Positions 12,157-21,001 of a DNA stretch of 23,442 bases are shown here, in pieces. Origin of the DNA: CAYILC01 sp964364145 (lineage in GTDB: Bacteria; Patescibacteriota; Microgenomatia; UBA1400; UBA12028); NCBI GenBank assembly GCA_964364145.1, contig CAYILC010000004.1, positions 1 through 23,442 on the forward strand. Direction: 5' to 3'. A program made the position numbers and the translations under genes. The notes under the pieces are model-generated. The model was not told where the DNA came from and ran no database searches. It saw nothing but the letters and a program-made list of their open reading frames with translations. Positions within the stretch are counted from its first letter, which is position 1. The number at the start of each line of letters is the position of its first letter.

Positions 12157-15100
12157 TTACCGTATCATCGCTCGTTCAGGACTGGTCGGGATTAAGCGGC
12201 CAATAATGACGTTTTCCTTGAGACCAAGCAGTGGATCCTCGGCACCTTCGGAAGCAGCCTCGCCAAGCACGCGCGTGGTTTCCATGAAGGAAGCCGCGGA
12301 GAGCCAAGACTCGGTGAATAGCGAGGAGCGGGTGATACCCAAGATCATAACCGTAGCGGTTGCAGGTTCTCCACCTTCAGCCAACACGCGCTTGTTCTCT
12401 CCAATAAAGCGGGATCTAGTTGCGATCTCACCCGGAAGGAAAATCGTGTCGCCTGCTGTCTCAACACGGACTTTGTCGCTCATCTTGCGAATGATCACCT
12501 CAAAGTGGACGTCGTTGATTGGAATACCTTGAGACTCATACACGCGTTGAATCTCTTCCAGGAGATACAGCTGTGACTCACGCATGCCGCGAATTTGGAG
12601 GATTTCCTTCACATCCAGTGAACCTGCAGCCAGTTGCGTGCCGGCGTGCACTAAGTCACCATTGCCAACCTGGAGCAAACTCGTCTTTGGAATGATGTAC
12701 TCGCGAACCTCTTCTGGTTTGCTCGTGGTTTTGATGGTTACACTGTGTCCGGCGTCGGTTTCTTGAATCGACACTTTTCCATTAATCTCGGCAATTGGAG
12801 AGAAGTTCTTTGGCACACGAGCCTCGAACAGTTCCTCAACGCGTGGCAAGCCTTGCGTCACGTCGAGACCAACGATACCTCCGGAATGTTTCACACGCAT
12901 AGTTAACTGTGTACCAGGTTCACCAATAGACTGGGCGGCGATCACGCCAACTGGTGTACCAACCTCAACGATTTTCTTATTCGAGAAGTCCCAACCATAG
13001 CACTTTGCACACATACCAGCAGACAACTCACACGTCAGTGGCGAGCGAACCCAAACAGACGAGATGCTAGATTCTAGAATCTGGTGTACCCGTTCTTCGT
13101 CGATCAGTTCACCAGCCTTTGCAATGAGTTTCTTTTCGTTTTTAATATCTTTGAGTGCGACGCGGCCAATAATACGACTTTCAAACACCTTTTCGCGTAA
13201 ACCCTCACGAATAATTTCCAAACCTTCTTGCGTTGCACAGTCCTCGGCGCGAATAATCACGTCATGGGCGACATCAACAAGACGGCGAGTGAGGTATCCT
13301 GCGTCGGCGGTTTTCAACGCAGAGTCGGTAAGACCCTTGCGTGAACCACGAGCCGAGGTCACGTACTCGAAAATCGAGAGACCTTCGCGGAAGTTTGATT
13401 TTGTTGGCAACTCCACAATTTTGCCTAATGGGTCAACAACCAAACCGCGCATAGCAGCCAACTGTTTCACTTGATCCTTGGACGCGCGCGTACCTCCAGA
13501 GTTAATCATCACTTTAACAGCGTTATTCTCACTGAAGTTATTCCATGTTTTGTCTGCGATCACATCCGTGGTTTCCATCCAGATTTCAAAGGTAAGACGG
13601 CGCTTTTCCTCTTCGGTAATCAATCCCTGGAGATAGTTGTCTTGAACGCCTTCGGCCTTTTTGTTTGCAGTTTCGATAATCTCACCCTTTTCGGTGATCA
13701 TTTTGCAGTCGGTCACAGCAACCGAGAGACCAGACATCGTGGCACTCTTAAATCCAAGGTTCTTGATGTTGTCGATGATGGCCGATGTCTCGTCTGCTGA
13801 ACAGAGATTAATCGCTTTCTTCACCAAAGCTTTGATCGCTCCTGCATTGATCGAACTATTGATAAAGCGCAAGTTAGCTGGAAGGATCGCGTTAAAACGA
13901 AGTCTTCCAATGGTGGTTTCCACAATACTTGTTTTCTGGTCATTAATTGTCAAACGCACCTTAATTTTCTGGCGCAAGGCAATTTTGCGCAAAAGATACG
14001 CGAGCTCGGCCTCTTCTTCATCGGAGAAAATCGTTGTAGACTCTGGAATGCCCTCGTCGATAGTGGTCATGTAATAACAACCCATCGCCATCTCTTTGTT
14101 TGGCACGGTGATTGGAGAACCATCGGCTGGCTTTAATAAGTTGCGTGATGGCATCATAAGCGTTCGCGCTTCTTCTTGCGCCTGAAGTGTTAATGGGACG
14201 TGCACGGCCATTTGGTCACCGTCAAAGTCAGCGTTGTAACCGGCACAAACACATGGGTGCAAACGAATGGCATTTCCCTCGATCAATTGAGGATAAAAAG
14301 CTTGAATACCCAACTTGTGCAGTGTCGGAGCACGATTGAGCAACACTGGATGATTTTCAATAATCTTTTCTAATGTGTTGTACACCTCTGGTGAGCGACG
14401 CTCCAGGGCATGCTTCGCAGATTTTAAGTTTGGCGCAATACCTTGTTTAATGAGCTCACTTAACACATACGGCTTAAACATTTCTAGTGCCATTTCTTTT
14501 GGCAAACCACATTGATCCAAGTTCAACTCTGGACCGACGACGATCACCGAACGTCCAGAGTAATCCACGCGTTTACCGAGCAAGTTCTGGCGGAAACGTC
14601 CTTGTTTACCACGGAGCATTTCAGACAACGAACGCAATGGTTTTCGTACCGCACGAACTTGTGAGGTGCGTGCGTTTGAACTGTCGATTAATGCGTCAAC
14701 AGCTTCCTGTAGCATACGTTTCTCGTTGCGCAGAATGATTTCCGGCGCACCAAGATCAATTAAGTGTTTCAAACGGTTGTTTCTATTAATGACGCGGCGA
14801 TAGAGATCGTTTAAATCCGAGGTGGCAAATCGACCGCCGGAAAGCTGGACCATTGGGCGAAGATCTGGTGGGATAACCGGCAGAACCAAGAACAACATCC
14901 ATTCTGGACTAATGTTGGCTTTGCGGAAACCCTCAACAACGCGGAGACGACGGGTCGCCTTCACACGGCGTTGTCCAACCGCAGTCTTTACTTCCTCGTG
15001 AAGCTCTCCTGCAAGTTTGGCGAGATCTACTGCTTTAATGACTTCTAAAATGGCCTCTGCACCCATTCCTACCCTCAAGTGATCGGTGGCGTTGTACTCC

Positions 15101-15861
15101 ATAAGCTTGAGATACTCATCTTCGCTTAGAATTGCATGTCTTTTAATCCTTTTGACCATTTCTTTTACAGTTTGATATATTTCTTGTATCTTTGATGCCT
15201 CACCCTCCATGTCCTCTTGAATACTTGCGAGTTGAGATTTTGCTTTCAGTTGAGAGGCCTCCTTCTTGATTTCACGAGTCTCTTTTTCTTTCTCCTTATA
15301 CTTGTCCTCAAGTTCATGCAGACCCATTTCTAACTCATTCTTAATGGACTCGGCTTTGCCTTTTGCTTTTTCTTTGAGCCCGTCAATAGAGGCAATCATG
15401 TCTTTTTCTAATTGCTCAAGAATCGCGGAGCGCTTGTCCTTGTCCACATCAAGTACGATGTATTGATTGAAGTAGATGATCGAACTCAAGTTGCGCGGCG
15501 AGATGTCGAGCAATAACGAGAGCTTCGACGGTGTGCCTTTAAAAAACCAGATGTGAGCAACAGGTGTAGCCAAGTTGATATGACCCATGCGCTCGCGACG
15601 CACGCGACTAAGCGTAACCTCAACACCGCACTTGTCGCAGATAATACCCTTGTAGCGAATGCGCTTGTACTTGCCACAGTAACATTCCCAGTCCTTTGTT
15701 GGACCAAATATTTCTTCTGCAAACAATCCGCCCTTTTCCGCTTTGAGCGTACGATAGTTAATTGTTTCCGGCTTACTCACTTCACCATGGGACCACTCCA
15801 GCATTCTGCTTGGAGAAGCGAGTTGAATCTTGAGCGCTGCAAAATCTATGACTGTTTTCAT
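12157..15861 (-). CDS. rpoC: RNA polymerase subunit beta'
   Basis: This is the 1234-residue beta' subunit, which holds the catalytic Mg ions. The N-terminal zinc site is C60, C62, C75 and C78. The active-site motif NADFDGDQ is at 543-550. The second zinc site is C875, C944, C951 and C954. The bridge helix lies around 845-878. In the trigger loop M988, R989 and H992 are kept, but the usual TF between them is VK (MRVKHSGG). An insertion of about 90 charged, heptad-like residues (about 145-240, a predicted coiled coil) sits where E. coli has a few residues and Thermus a large extra domain. No insertion splits the trigger loop, unlike E. coli. The ATG overlaps the rpoB stop in ATGA (15858-15861), which implies translational coupling. 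Confidence 0.98.
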   Translation of the reverse strand: MKTVIDFAALKIQLASPSRMLEWSHGEVSKPETINYRTLKAEKGGLFAEEIFGPTKDWECYCGKYKRIRYKGIICDKCGVEVTLSRVRRERMGHINLATPVAHIWFFKGTPSKLSLLLDISPRNLSSIIYFNQYIVLDVDKDKRSAILEQLEKDMIASIDGLKEKAKGKAESIKNELEMGLHELEDKYKEKEKETREIKKEASQLKAKSQLASIQEDMEGEASKIQEIYQTVKEMVKRIKRHAILSEDEYLKLMEYNATDHLRVGMGAEAILEVIKAVDLAKLAGELHEEVKTAVGQRRVKATRRLRVVEGFRKANISPEWMLFLVLPVIPPDLRPMVQLSGGRFATSDLNDLYRRVINRNNRLKHLIDLGAPEIILRNEKRMLQEAVDALIDSSNARTSQVRAVRKPLRSLSEMLRGKQGRFRQNLLGKRVDYSGRSVIVVGPELNLDQCGLPKEMALEMFKPYVLSELIKQGIAPNLKSAKHALERRSPEVYNTLEKIIENHPVLLNRAPTLHKLGIQAFYPQLIEGNAIRLHPCVCAGYNADFDGDQMAVHVPLTLQAQEEARTLMMPSRNLLKPADGSPITVPNKEMAMGCYYMTTIDEGIPESTTIFSDEEEAELAYLLRKIALRQKIKVRLTINDQKTSIVETTIGRLRFNAILPANLRFINSSINAGAIKALVKKAINLCSADETSAIIDNIKNLGFKSATMSGLSVAVTDCKMITEKGEIIETANKKAEGVQDNYLQGLITEEEKRRLTFEIWMETTDVIADKTWNNFSENNAVKVMINSGGTRASKDQVKQLAAMRGLVVDPLGKIVELPTKSNFREGLSIFEYVTSARGSRKGLTDSALKTADAGYLTRRLVDVAHDVIIRAEDCATQEGLEIIREGLREKVFESRIIGRVALKDIKNEKKLIAKAGELIDEERVHQILESSISSVWVRSPLTCELSAGMCAKCYGWDFSNKKIVEVGTPVGVIAAQSIGEPGTQLTMRVKHSGGIVGLDVTQGLPRVEELFEARVPKNFSPIAEINGKVSIQETDAGHSVTIKTTSKPEEVREYIIPKTSLLQVGNGDLVHAGTQLAAGSLDVKEILQIRGMRESQLYLLEEIQRVYESQGIPINDVHFEVIIRKMSDKVRVETAGDTIFLPGEIATRSRFIGENKRVLAEGGEPATATVMILGITRSSLFTESWLSAASFMETTRVLGEAASEGAEDPLLGLKENVIIGRLIPTSPERAMIR

Positions 15862-18800
15862 ACCTGTTCTCCTTTTTTCTTCGCTGAGTCATGTTCATCT
15901 GAATCGGTGACAGTGACTCCTGCCTCATCTGCGTCTTCTGTAGTCATGTGTGCTACTGCGTCATCGGTGACGGCCGTTATAGCTGCTTGCGCTGCCTGCG
16001 CACCATCGGCTGCTGCGATTTCCTGCACTTTTTCCTTGGTGCCTTCATCGGCTTCCTCCTGAATTTCTTGCACAACAGCCTCGTTCATCTGGATATCAAG
16101 ACCAAGCGAGTTGAGCTCGCGCATTAAAACTTTGAACGATTCCGGAACTGTTGGTGCCGGAATCTCGGTGTCCTTGACGATTGCCTCAAAGGCTTTTGCA
16201 CGACCAACCACATCATCGGATTTAATCGTGAGCATTTCCTGAAGTGTGTGTGCTGCGCGGTGAGCCTCGAGTGCCCAGACTTCCATTTCTCCAAGGCGCT
16301 GTCCGCCCATCTGTGCTTTACCGCCGAGTGGCTGTTGCGTCACCAATGAGTACGGTCCTGTTGAACGCGCGTGAGTCTTGTCCTCAACCATGTGAATGAG
16401 TTTCAAGATGTAGCCGATACCAACGGTTGTTTGTTCAAAATATGCTTCACCAGTTCTACCATCGAACAGAGTGGTTTTACCGCTGACTGGCAAACCGGCT
16501 TTCTTCAACTCATCCCAGATTTTTTGTTCGTCAAACTCTTCAAAGACCGGAACCGCAACTTTATATCCAAGTGCGTCTGCTGCCCAACCCAAGTGAGCTT
16601 CCAAAAGTTGACCCAAGTTCATACGAGCAAGAACAGAGAGTGGCGAGATAATGATATCTACAGGCGTTCCGTCTTCCAGATATGGCATGTCCTGCACAGG
16701 CATAATCTTGGAGATAACACCCTTGTTTCCATGGCGACCTGCAACCTTGTCACCAACCGTGACCTTGCGGATCTGCGCGACAAGCACTACCACTTTTTTG
16801 TTCACGCCCGGATCAAGTTCATCACCTTTGTCACGATCGAGCAGATTTATACCAATGACTGTTCCGCTTTCACCGTGTGGCATACGCAGAGAGGTGTCGC
16901 GAACATCGCGTGCTTTCTCACCAAAGATTGCACGGAGTAATCGTTCCTCTGGAGAAAGTTCGGTGTCACCTTTTGGTGCGATCTTCCCGACTAAAATATC
17001 ATTTTGAGATACTTCTGAACCGATGGCAACAATACCTTCTTCGGTTAAGTTTCTAAGCTCGACTTCAGATACGTTTGGAATATCGGACGTAATTTCTTCC
17101 GGTCCGAGCTTGGTATCCATAACGAGCGCTTCATACTCATTGATATGAATAGAAGTCAGCAAATCTTCACGAACAACGCGATCCGAAACAATGATGGCGT
17201 CTTCATAACCCAAACCATCGAACGATGCGTACGCGATCACCAAGTTTTGTCCCAGGGACAACTCACCGTGGTCTGCGGATGGACCATCAATGAGAAGGTC
17301 GCCAACTTTTACTTTATCGCCAGCGGTTACGATGGGGTGCTGGGTGTAACAAGTACTTTGCGCGCTACGAACAAACTTCTTGATTGTATAGACTTCGTTT
17401 TTCCCCTCAACTTTTACAAACTCTAAGTCACTAGATACGAGTTCTTGTTTTGCCTTCTCTGCAGTCTTAGTATCAAGTTCCACCACAACTTTATTGCCGT
17501 CCACATATTTAACCGTACCTGCGTGGCGAGCGTAAATCACGTGGTTCATGGCGCGAGCAATCTCGGCTTCCATTCCGGTTCCCACTATTGGAGCCGCTGG
17601 CTTAAGCAGGGGAACGGCCTGACACTGCATATGTGTACCCATGAGCGCGCGGTTGGCCTCATCGTGAGAGATAAATGGAATCAACGAGGCAGATGTACCC
17701 ACCACTTGGCGTGGAACGACATCGATAAACTGCACCTGTTCTACTGGGCCTTCCATGAAATCGTTTCTGTAGCGGAGCGGAATCCATTCTTGCGTAATGT
17801 AGTTGTTTTCGTCGAGTTCAACCTCCGCGTGAGTCAAGTAATAATCCTCTTCCTCGTCTGCCGACAAGTATACAATTTCATCGGTTATCTTCATCTTGGT
17901 TACACTGCCACGAGTTACTTTTTCAATCTTTCGATATGGAGCTTCCAAGAAACCGTATTCGTTAACACGAGAGTATAACGAAAGATAGGTCACCAAACCA
18001 ATGTTTGGACCTTCTGGTGAACGGACCGGACAAATGCGTGAGTACTGGGACGCATTAATGTCGCGCATCGAGAAACTGGCGCGCTCTCTTGTCACTCCAC
18101 CGGATCCCATCACAGACAAACGGCGGAGGTTATCAATCTCTGAAAGGGGATTCGTTTGTTCCAAAATTGTGGACAAACGATTGCGACGGAAAAACTCCGA
18201 TACCGTTGCAATGAGTGGACGAGCGTTCACCAAGGAGGACGGCGTGAGTTTCTCGTCAGTTTTCGTTAATGACATTTTTTCACGAATAGATCGCTCTAAA
18301 CGGAGAACGCCAACGCGGAAAGCATTCATGGCAACAAGTTCACCAACACAACGCACGCGACGATTAGACAAGTGGTCGATGTCGTCAACTTTGCCTTTGC
18401 CGTTTTGGAGAACAATGAGATAGCGAATTGCGGCAACAATGTCTTCTCTGGTGAGAACTTGGTGATCGCGGTCGTTTGAAACATTTACCCCAAGGCGGCG
18501 ATTCAATTTGTATCGACCAACTCTTCCCAAGTCGTATCGGCGAGAATCAAAGAACATCTCTTGGAGTAGTTCTTGAGCATTCTCTAAGACTGCCGGTTCA
18601 CCAGGGCGCATCTTTTCATAGATCTCGATAAGTGCCTCTTGCTGTGTTTTGGTGGTATCACGCTCTAAAGTTGAAGCAATGTATTTGTGTGTTTCGTGCG
18701 TATCGACTTCTGCGAAAAGTTTTTTCATCTGCTCGTCATCGGTAATGCCCACTGCACGAAGGAGAACTGTAACCGGGATTTTGCGGTGGCGATCAATTTT

Positions 18801-19325
18801 TACTGTCATTGCGTCATTTCGACCAACCGACATCTCCATCCAAGAACCGCGCATCGGGCGAAGTTCGCCTTTATAGAGCATACGGCCAGAAGACAAATCG
18901 AGTTCGCCAGAGTAGAAAATACCCGGAGAACGAACGAGCTGGTTCACCACTGCGCGCTCAACACCATTGATAATAAAGGTGCCATTGGGTGTCATTCTAG
19001 GAACATCACCAAGGAAAACTTCTTGCTTTGTGGTTTCGTTCGTTTGTTTGTTTAAAAGGGTTGTACTCACGCGAAGAGGAACCTCAAACGTGAGCGATTT
19101 GTCGCGAGCTTGCTCGGGAGTATGCTTGGGTTTTCCAAAGGTGTATTTTCCAAAAGAAAGTTCCCAGTTTTTGCCGGTAAAGTCCTTAATCGGACTGATT
19201 TGTTCGAGAATTTCTTTGATACCTACTTGGAGAAACCAATCATATGAGTCGCGCTGAATCTTTGTGAGGTCGAGTTCTGGAAGAATGGTACGTTTTTTAC
19301 CCCAGTATTGACGCGGTTGCTTCAT
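15858..19325 (-). CDS. rpoB: RNA polymerase subunit beta
   Basis: The 1155-residue beta subunit forms the other half of the polymerase cleft. The N-terminus (QYWGKKRTILPELDLTKIQRDSYDWFL), the fork region (NPLSEIDNLRRLS, 392-404), ICPVRSPEGPNIGL and the C-terminal GRHGNKGVISK and QMGGQRLGEMEVWALEA motifs are all in place. The rifampicin cluster differs from E. coli at Q513 (T386), F514 (I387), M515 (L388), D516 (E389) and H526 (N399). After the conserved end (LMRELNSLGLDIQ) comes an unusual tail of about 70 residues rich in Ala, Asp, Glu and Thr, likely disordered. AAAGG sits shortly before the ATG at 19325. A dedicated promoter and an attenuator-like hairpin precede it, and rplJ/rplL, often found upstream, are not. 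Confidence 0.98.
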   Translation of the reverse strand: MKQPRQYWGKKRTILPELDLTKIQRDSYDWFLQVGIKEILEQISPIKDFTGKNWELSFGKYTFGKPKHTPEQARDKSLTFEVPLRVSTTLLNKQTNETTKQEVFLGDVPRMTPNGTFIINGVERAVVNQLVRSPGIFYSGELDLSSGRMLYKGELRPMRGSWMEMSVGRNDAMTVKIDRHRKIPVTVLLRAVGITDDEQMKKLFAEVDTHETHKYIASTLERDTTKTQQEALIEIYEKMRPGEPAVLENAQELLQEMFFDSRRYDLGRVGRYKLNRRLGVNVSNDRDHQVLTREDIVAAIRYLIVLQNGKGKVDDIDHLSNRRVRCVGELVAMNAFRVGVLRLERSIREKMSLTKTDEKLTPSSLVNARPLIATVSEFFRRNRLSTILEQTNPLSEIDNLRRLSVMGSGGVTRERASFSMRDINASQYSRICPVRSPEGPNIGLVTYLSLYSRVNEYGFLEAPYRKIEKVTRGSVTKMKITDEIVYLSADEEEDYYLTHAEVELDENNYITQEWIPLRYRNDFMEGPVEQVQFIDVVPRQVVGTSASLIPFISHDEANRALMGTHMQCQAVPLLKPAAPIVGTGMEAEIARAMNHVIYARHAGTVKYVDGNKVVVELDTKTAEKAKQELVSSDLEFVKVEGKNEVYTIKKFVRSAQSTCYTQHPIVTAGDKVKVGDLLIDGPSADHGELSLGQNLVIAYASFDGLGYEDAIIVSDRVVREDLLTSIHINEYEALVMDTKLGPEEITSDIPNVSEVELRNLTEEGIVAIGSEVSQNDILVGKIAPKGDTELSPEERLLRAIFGEKARDVRDTSLRMPHGESGTVIGINLLDRDKGDELDPGVNKKVVVLVAQIRKVTVGDKVAGRHGNKGVISKIMPVQDMPYLEDGTPVDIIISPLSVLARMNLGQLLEAHLGWAADALGYKVAVPVFEEFDEQKIWDELKKAGLPVSGKTTLFDGRTGEAYFEQTTVGIGYILKLIHMVEDKTHARSTGPYSLVTQQPLGGKAQMGGQRLGEMEVWALEAHRAAHTLQEMLTIKSDDVVGRAKAFEAIVKDTEIPAPTVPESFKVLMRELNSLGLDIQMNEAVVQEIQEEADEGTKEKVQEIAAADGAQAAQAAITAVTDDAVAHMTTEDADEAGVTVTDSDEHDSAKKKGEQV

Positions 19326-19369
19326 AGTCGCCTTTCTATGTCGTATCGGTCGTATGTTGTGCGCAACGG

Positions 19370-19390
19370 AAAAAAGGGCATATATGCCCT
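19370..19390 (-). terminator. Intrinsic terminator/attenuator hairpin in the rpoB leader
   Basis: The 16-base perfect palindrome AGGGCATATATGCCCT (19375-19390) is followed on the minus strand by TTTTT (19374-19370). This is a textbook intrinsic terminator in shape, though the stem is short. It lies downstream of the rpoB promoter and 44 nt before the start codon, so it would cut off rpoBC transcription unless bypassed. Confidence 0.65.
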
Positions 19391-19469
19391 CCAGCTCAAA
19401 AGCTTGGCGTTACGAGTTGAATGTTATCAAGAGTTCCCCAAGAACTTACCGAGTTCAAAAGTGATGAGG

Positions 19470-19498
19470 ATGATACCAATAAAACTAGAGTACGTCAA
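19470..19498 (-). promoter_or_regulatory. Sigma-70 promoter of rpoBC
   Basis: On the minus strand TTGACG (19498-19493) and TATCAT (19475-19470) are separated by 17 bp, and the -10 box has the TGG extension (TGGTATCAT, 19478-19470). Predicted start is near 19463, giving a leader of about 135 nt. Two further small stems are possible in the leader ahead of the terminator hairpin. Confidence 0.7.
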
Positions 19499-19503
19499 GG
19501 AGG

Positions 19504-19581
19504 AAAGCTCGACTTGCTGATTTCTCGATACACGGATCCTCCAAGCGCATCCATGTATCTCGAAACACCAAGTCGAGCTTT
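19504..19581 (-). terminator. Long imperfect hairpin after mltG
   Basis: The outer arms AAAGCTCGACTTG (19504-19516) and CAAGTCGAGCTTT (19569-19581) pair perfectly over 13 bp. The inner arms GATACACGGAT (19527-19537) and ATCCATGTATC (19549-19559) pair at 10 of 11 positions, with partial pairing in between. It starts 7 nt after the mltG stop and ends 5 nt before the rpoB -35 box, so it most likely ends mltG transcripts and insulates rpoB. Only three T follow the stem, and an RNase III-type site or a mobile palindromic repeat are alternatives. Confidence 0.55.
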
Positions 19582-19588
19582 TACATGT

Positions 19589-20566
19589 TTACCTCAAGTA
19601 CTTTTCAACATTCGCGTTGTGTTCCTGGATTGTTGTGGCATAGTGCATGCCACCCTGATTATCACTGATATAGTACCAAAACTCGGTTTGTTCCGGATAC
19701 ACAACCGCGGTTATTGCGGCAAGACTTGGATTGCAAATCGGCTTAGGAGGAAGTCCGACATTCAAATAGGTGTTATAGGCTGATTTCAGTTTTTTGTCAT
19801 CGGCAAATGGAATGGGCCACCATGTTTTTTGTTTAGCATCATATCCTTTTATATACTGCAACGTAGAATCCACCTGCAATGGCCATCCAGTTTGCAGTCG
19901 TTTTTCCAAAATGCCGGCTACAATTTTCATAGCAGCGGGCGTTCGCGCCTCACGTTCGACGAGCGAGGCCAAAATAACAACTTTTTCTGGCGTTGTTCCT
20001 TGACGAGTAATCTCGTCTAGCATTTCTTGCGTCATTTTTTTGTCGAAATTTTTCTGAAGGATATTGATCATTGATTCTGGAGTGATGAGTTGTGGAATAA
20101 GATATGTATCGGGGAAAAGATATCCTTCTCGTGGCTTTGCAAGTTGAAGAAACTGTGCTTTATCAAATTGATTTCCCAATGTCTTTGCAAGTTCATCCGC
20201 GATTTCCTCACTGCGCCAACCTTCCAACAATGTTACCCATGTATCGCTTGTCCCTTTGGTAAGTGCCAGCGCGATTTCTTGCGGCGACTGCGATGGACTT
20301 ATCTTGAATGATCCTGCCTGCAAAGAACTTTCAAGTTTTTCCTTCCAAACAATAAATCGGAAGGCATATCGCGATCGAATAAATTTTTGTTCCTCGAGTA
20401 ACTTTCCAACAGAAGTAAAGTTAGACCCTTTGGGAACAATGAATGGTATTGGAGCTGATTGAGAACTTGCGGGTGACAACAACCAACTAGCACCAGCAAC
20501 GATGGCAATAAACAAGAAGATGTTAAACAAAACAGCACCGATAGTAATGACGTGTTTCATGATCAC
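19589..20566 (-). CDS. mltG: Endolytic murein transglycosylase MltG (YceG family)
   Basis: MltG is a membrane-anchored lytic transglycosylase that cuts nascent glycan strands and is thought to set their length. The 325-residue protein has one N-terminal membrane anchor (about 7-30) and an outside-facing remainder. The LysM-like region covers about 38-105 and the YceG catalytic domain about 110-325. The catalytic glutamate is probably E204 in ILASLVEREAR. YNTYLNVGLPPKPICNPSLAAI near the end is the family hallmark. The first start gives MIMKHV; the Met at residue 3 is equally possible. It lies 40 nt after the zinc-ribbon gene on the same strand and may share its transcript. Its presence shows that the cell builds peptidoglycan. 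Confidence 0.95.
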   Translation of the reverse strand: MIMKHVITIGAVLFNIFLFIAIVAGASWLLSPASSQSAPIPFIVPKGSNFTSVGKLLEEQKFIRSRYAFRFIVWKEKLESSLQAGSFKISPSQSPQEIALALTKGTSDTWVTLLEGWRSEEIADELAKTLGNQFDKAQFLQLAKPREGYLFPDTYLIPQLITPESMINILQKNFDKKMTQEMLDEITRQGTTPEKVVILASLVEREARTPAAMKIVAGILEKRLQTGWPLQVDSTLQYIKGYDAKQKTWWPIPFADDKKLKSAYNTYLNVGLPPKPICNPSLAAITAVVYPEQTEFWYYISDNQGGMHYATTIQEHNANVEKYLR

Positions 20567-20606
20567 TTAATGCTATCACAAGATTGGTAGTTATTTTGGA
20601 AAAATC

Positions 20607-20807
20607 CTAAGAAGAAAGCTCGCTCTGTTTTGCCCTTCGGTATCTGGATCCAGACTTTATATATGATCTGCCACATTTGCAGGTCACCATTTGTGTGTTG
20701 TCTTTCCGAGAATGGGACGAACCCATGTTCAGTGGCATTCCACACCCGACACACTGTCCTTGAGAAAGCAACCATGCCTGAACTGGAGCAATGAGGTTTC
20801 GGAACAT
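20607..20807 (-). CDS. Zinc-ribbon miniprotein
   Basis: This 66-residue protein starts at the ATG at 20807, fixed by a near-perfect ribosome-binding site (AAGGAGGG, within 20812-20820). A longer frame to 20864 is therefore not used. It opens with a hydrophobic helix (MFRNLIAPVQAWLL), followed by CVGCG and, 20 residues later, CKCG, making a four-Cys zinc ribbon. A basic tail rich in Arg and Ser ends it. Small proteins with this layout recur in CPR genomes as far as I recall, but no function is known to me. RNA, DNA or polymerase binding would suit a zinc ribbon with a basic tail. It is followed by mltG on the same strand. Confidence 0.75.
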   Translation of the reverse strand: MFRNLIAPVQAWLLSQGQCVGCGMPLNMGSSHSRKDNTQMVTCKCGRSYIKSGSRYRRAKQSELSS

Positions 20808-20941
20808 CAACCCTCCTTTGCGTATGTGTGCGTATTTGATTGTACTTATTGTACGACGGAACATCTGGTAATGCTATACGCATGGGAGGTGTAACGAATG
20901 GGTAGGTAGGGCATACTCGTTCTCTTGAGCAGTTGGTGTTT

Positions 20942-20974
20942 TGTAAGGTTACTGTAAGGTATTTGTGGTAGGAT
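20942..20974 (+). promoter_or_regulatory. Phased direct repeats and extended -10 before the histidine kinase
   Basis: TGTAAGGT occurs at 20942-20949 and again at 20953-20960, an 11-bp period, and a weak third unit begins TGT at 20964. TGGTAGGAT (20966-20974) is a candidate extended -10. The repeats cover the -35 position, where no -35 box is present. This arrangement is typical of promoters activated by OmpR/PhoB-type response regulators. Confidence 0.5.
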
Positions 20975-21001
20975 TGCGCCGCACAATTCAAAGAGCTTTG
21001 T

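Noticed and set aside
16371..18423. Several frames of 90-190 residues opposite rpoB
   Set aside because: They lie wholly inside the conserved rpoB gene on the other strand, have no ribosome-binding sites and match no family. The same holds for frames opposite rpoC and infB.
15858..19325. UGA recoding as in SR1/Gracilibacteria
   Set aside because: rpoB, nadE and the AAA ATPase end at TGA where their families end, and no in-frame TGA occurs inside conserved domains.
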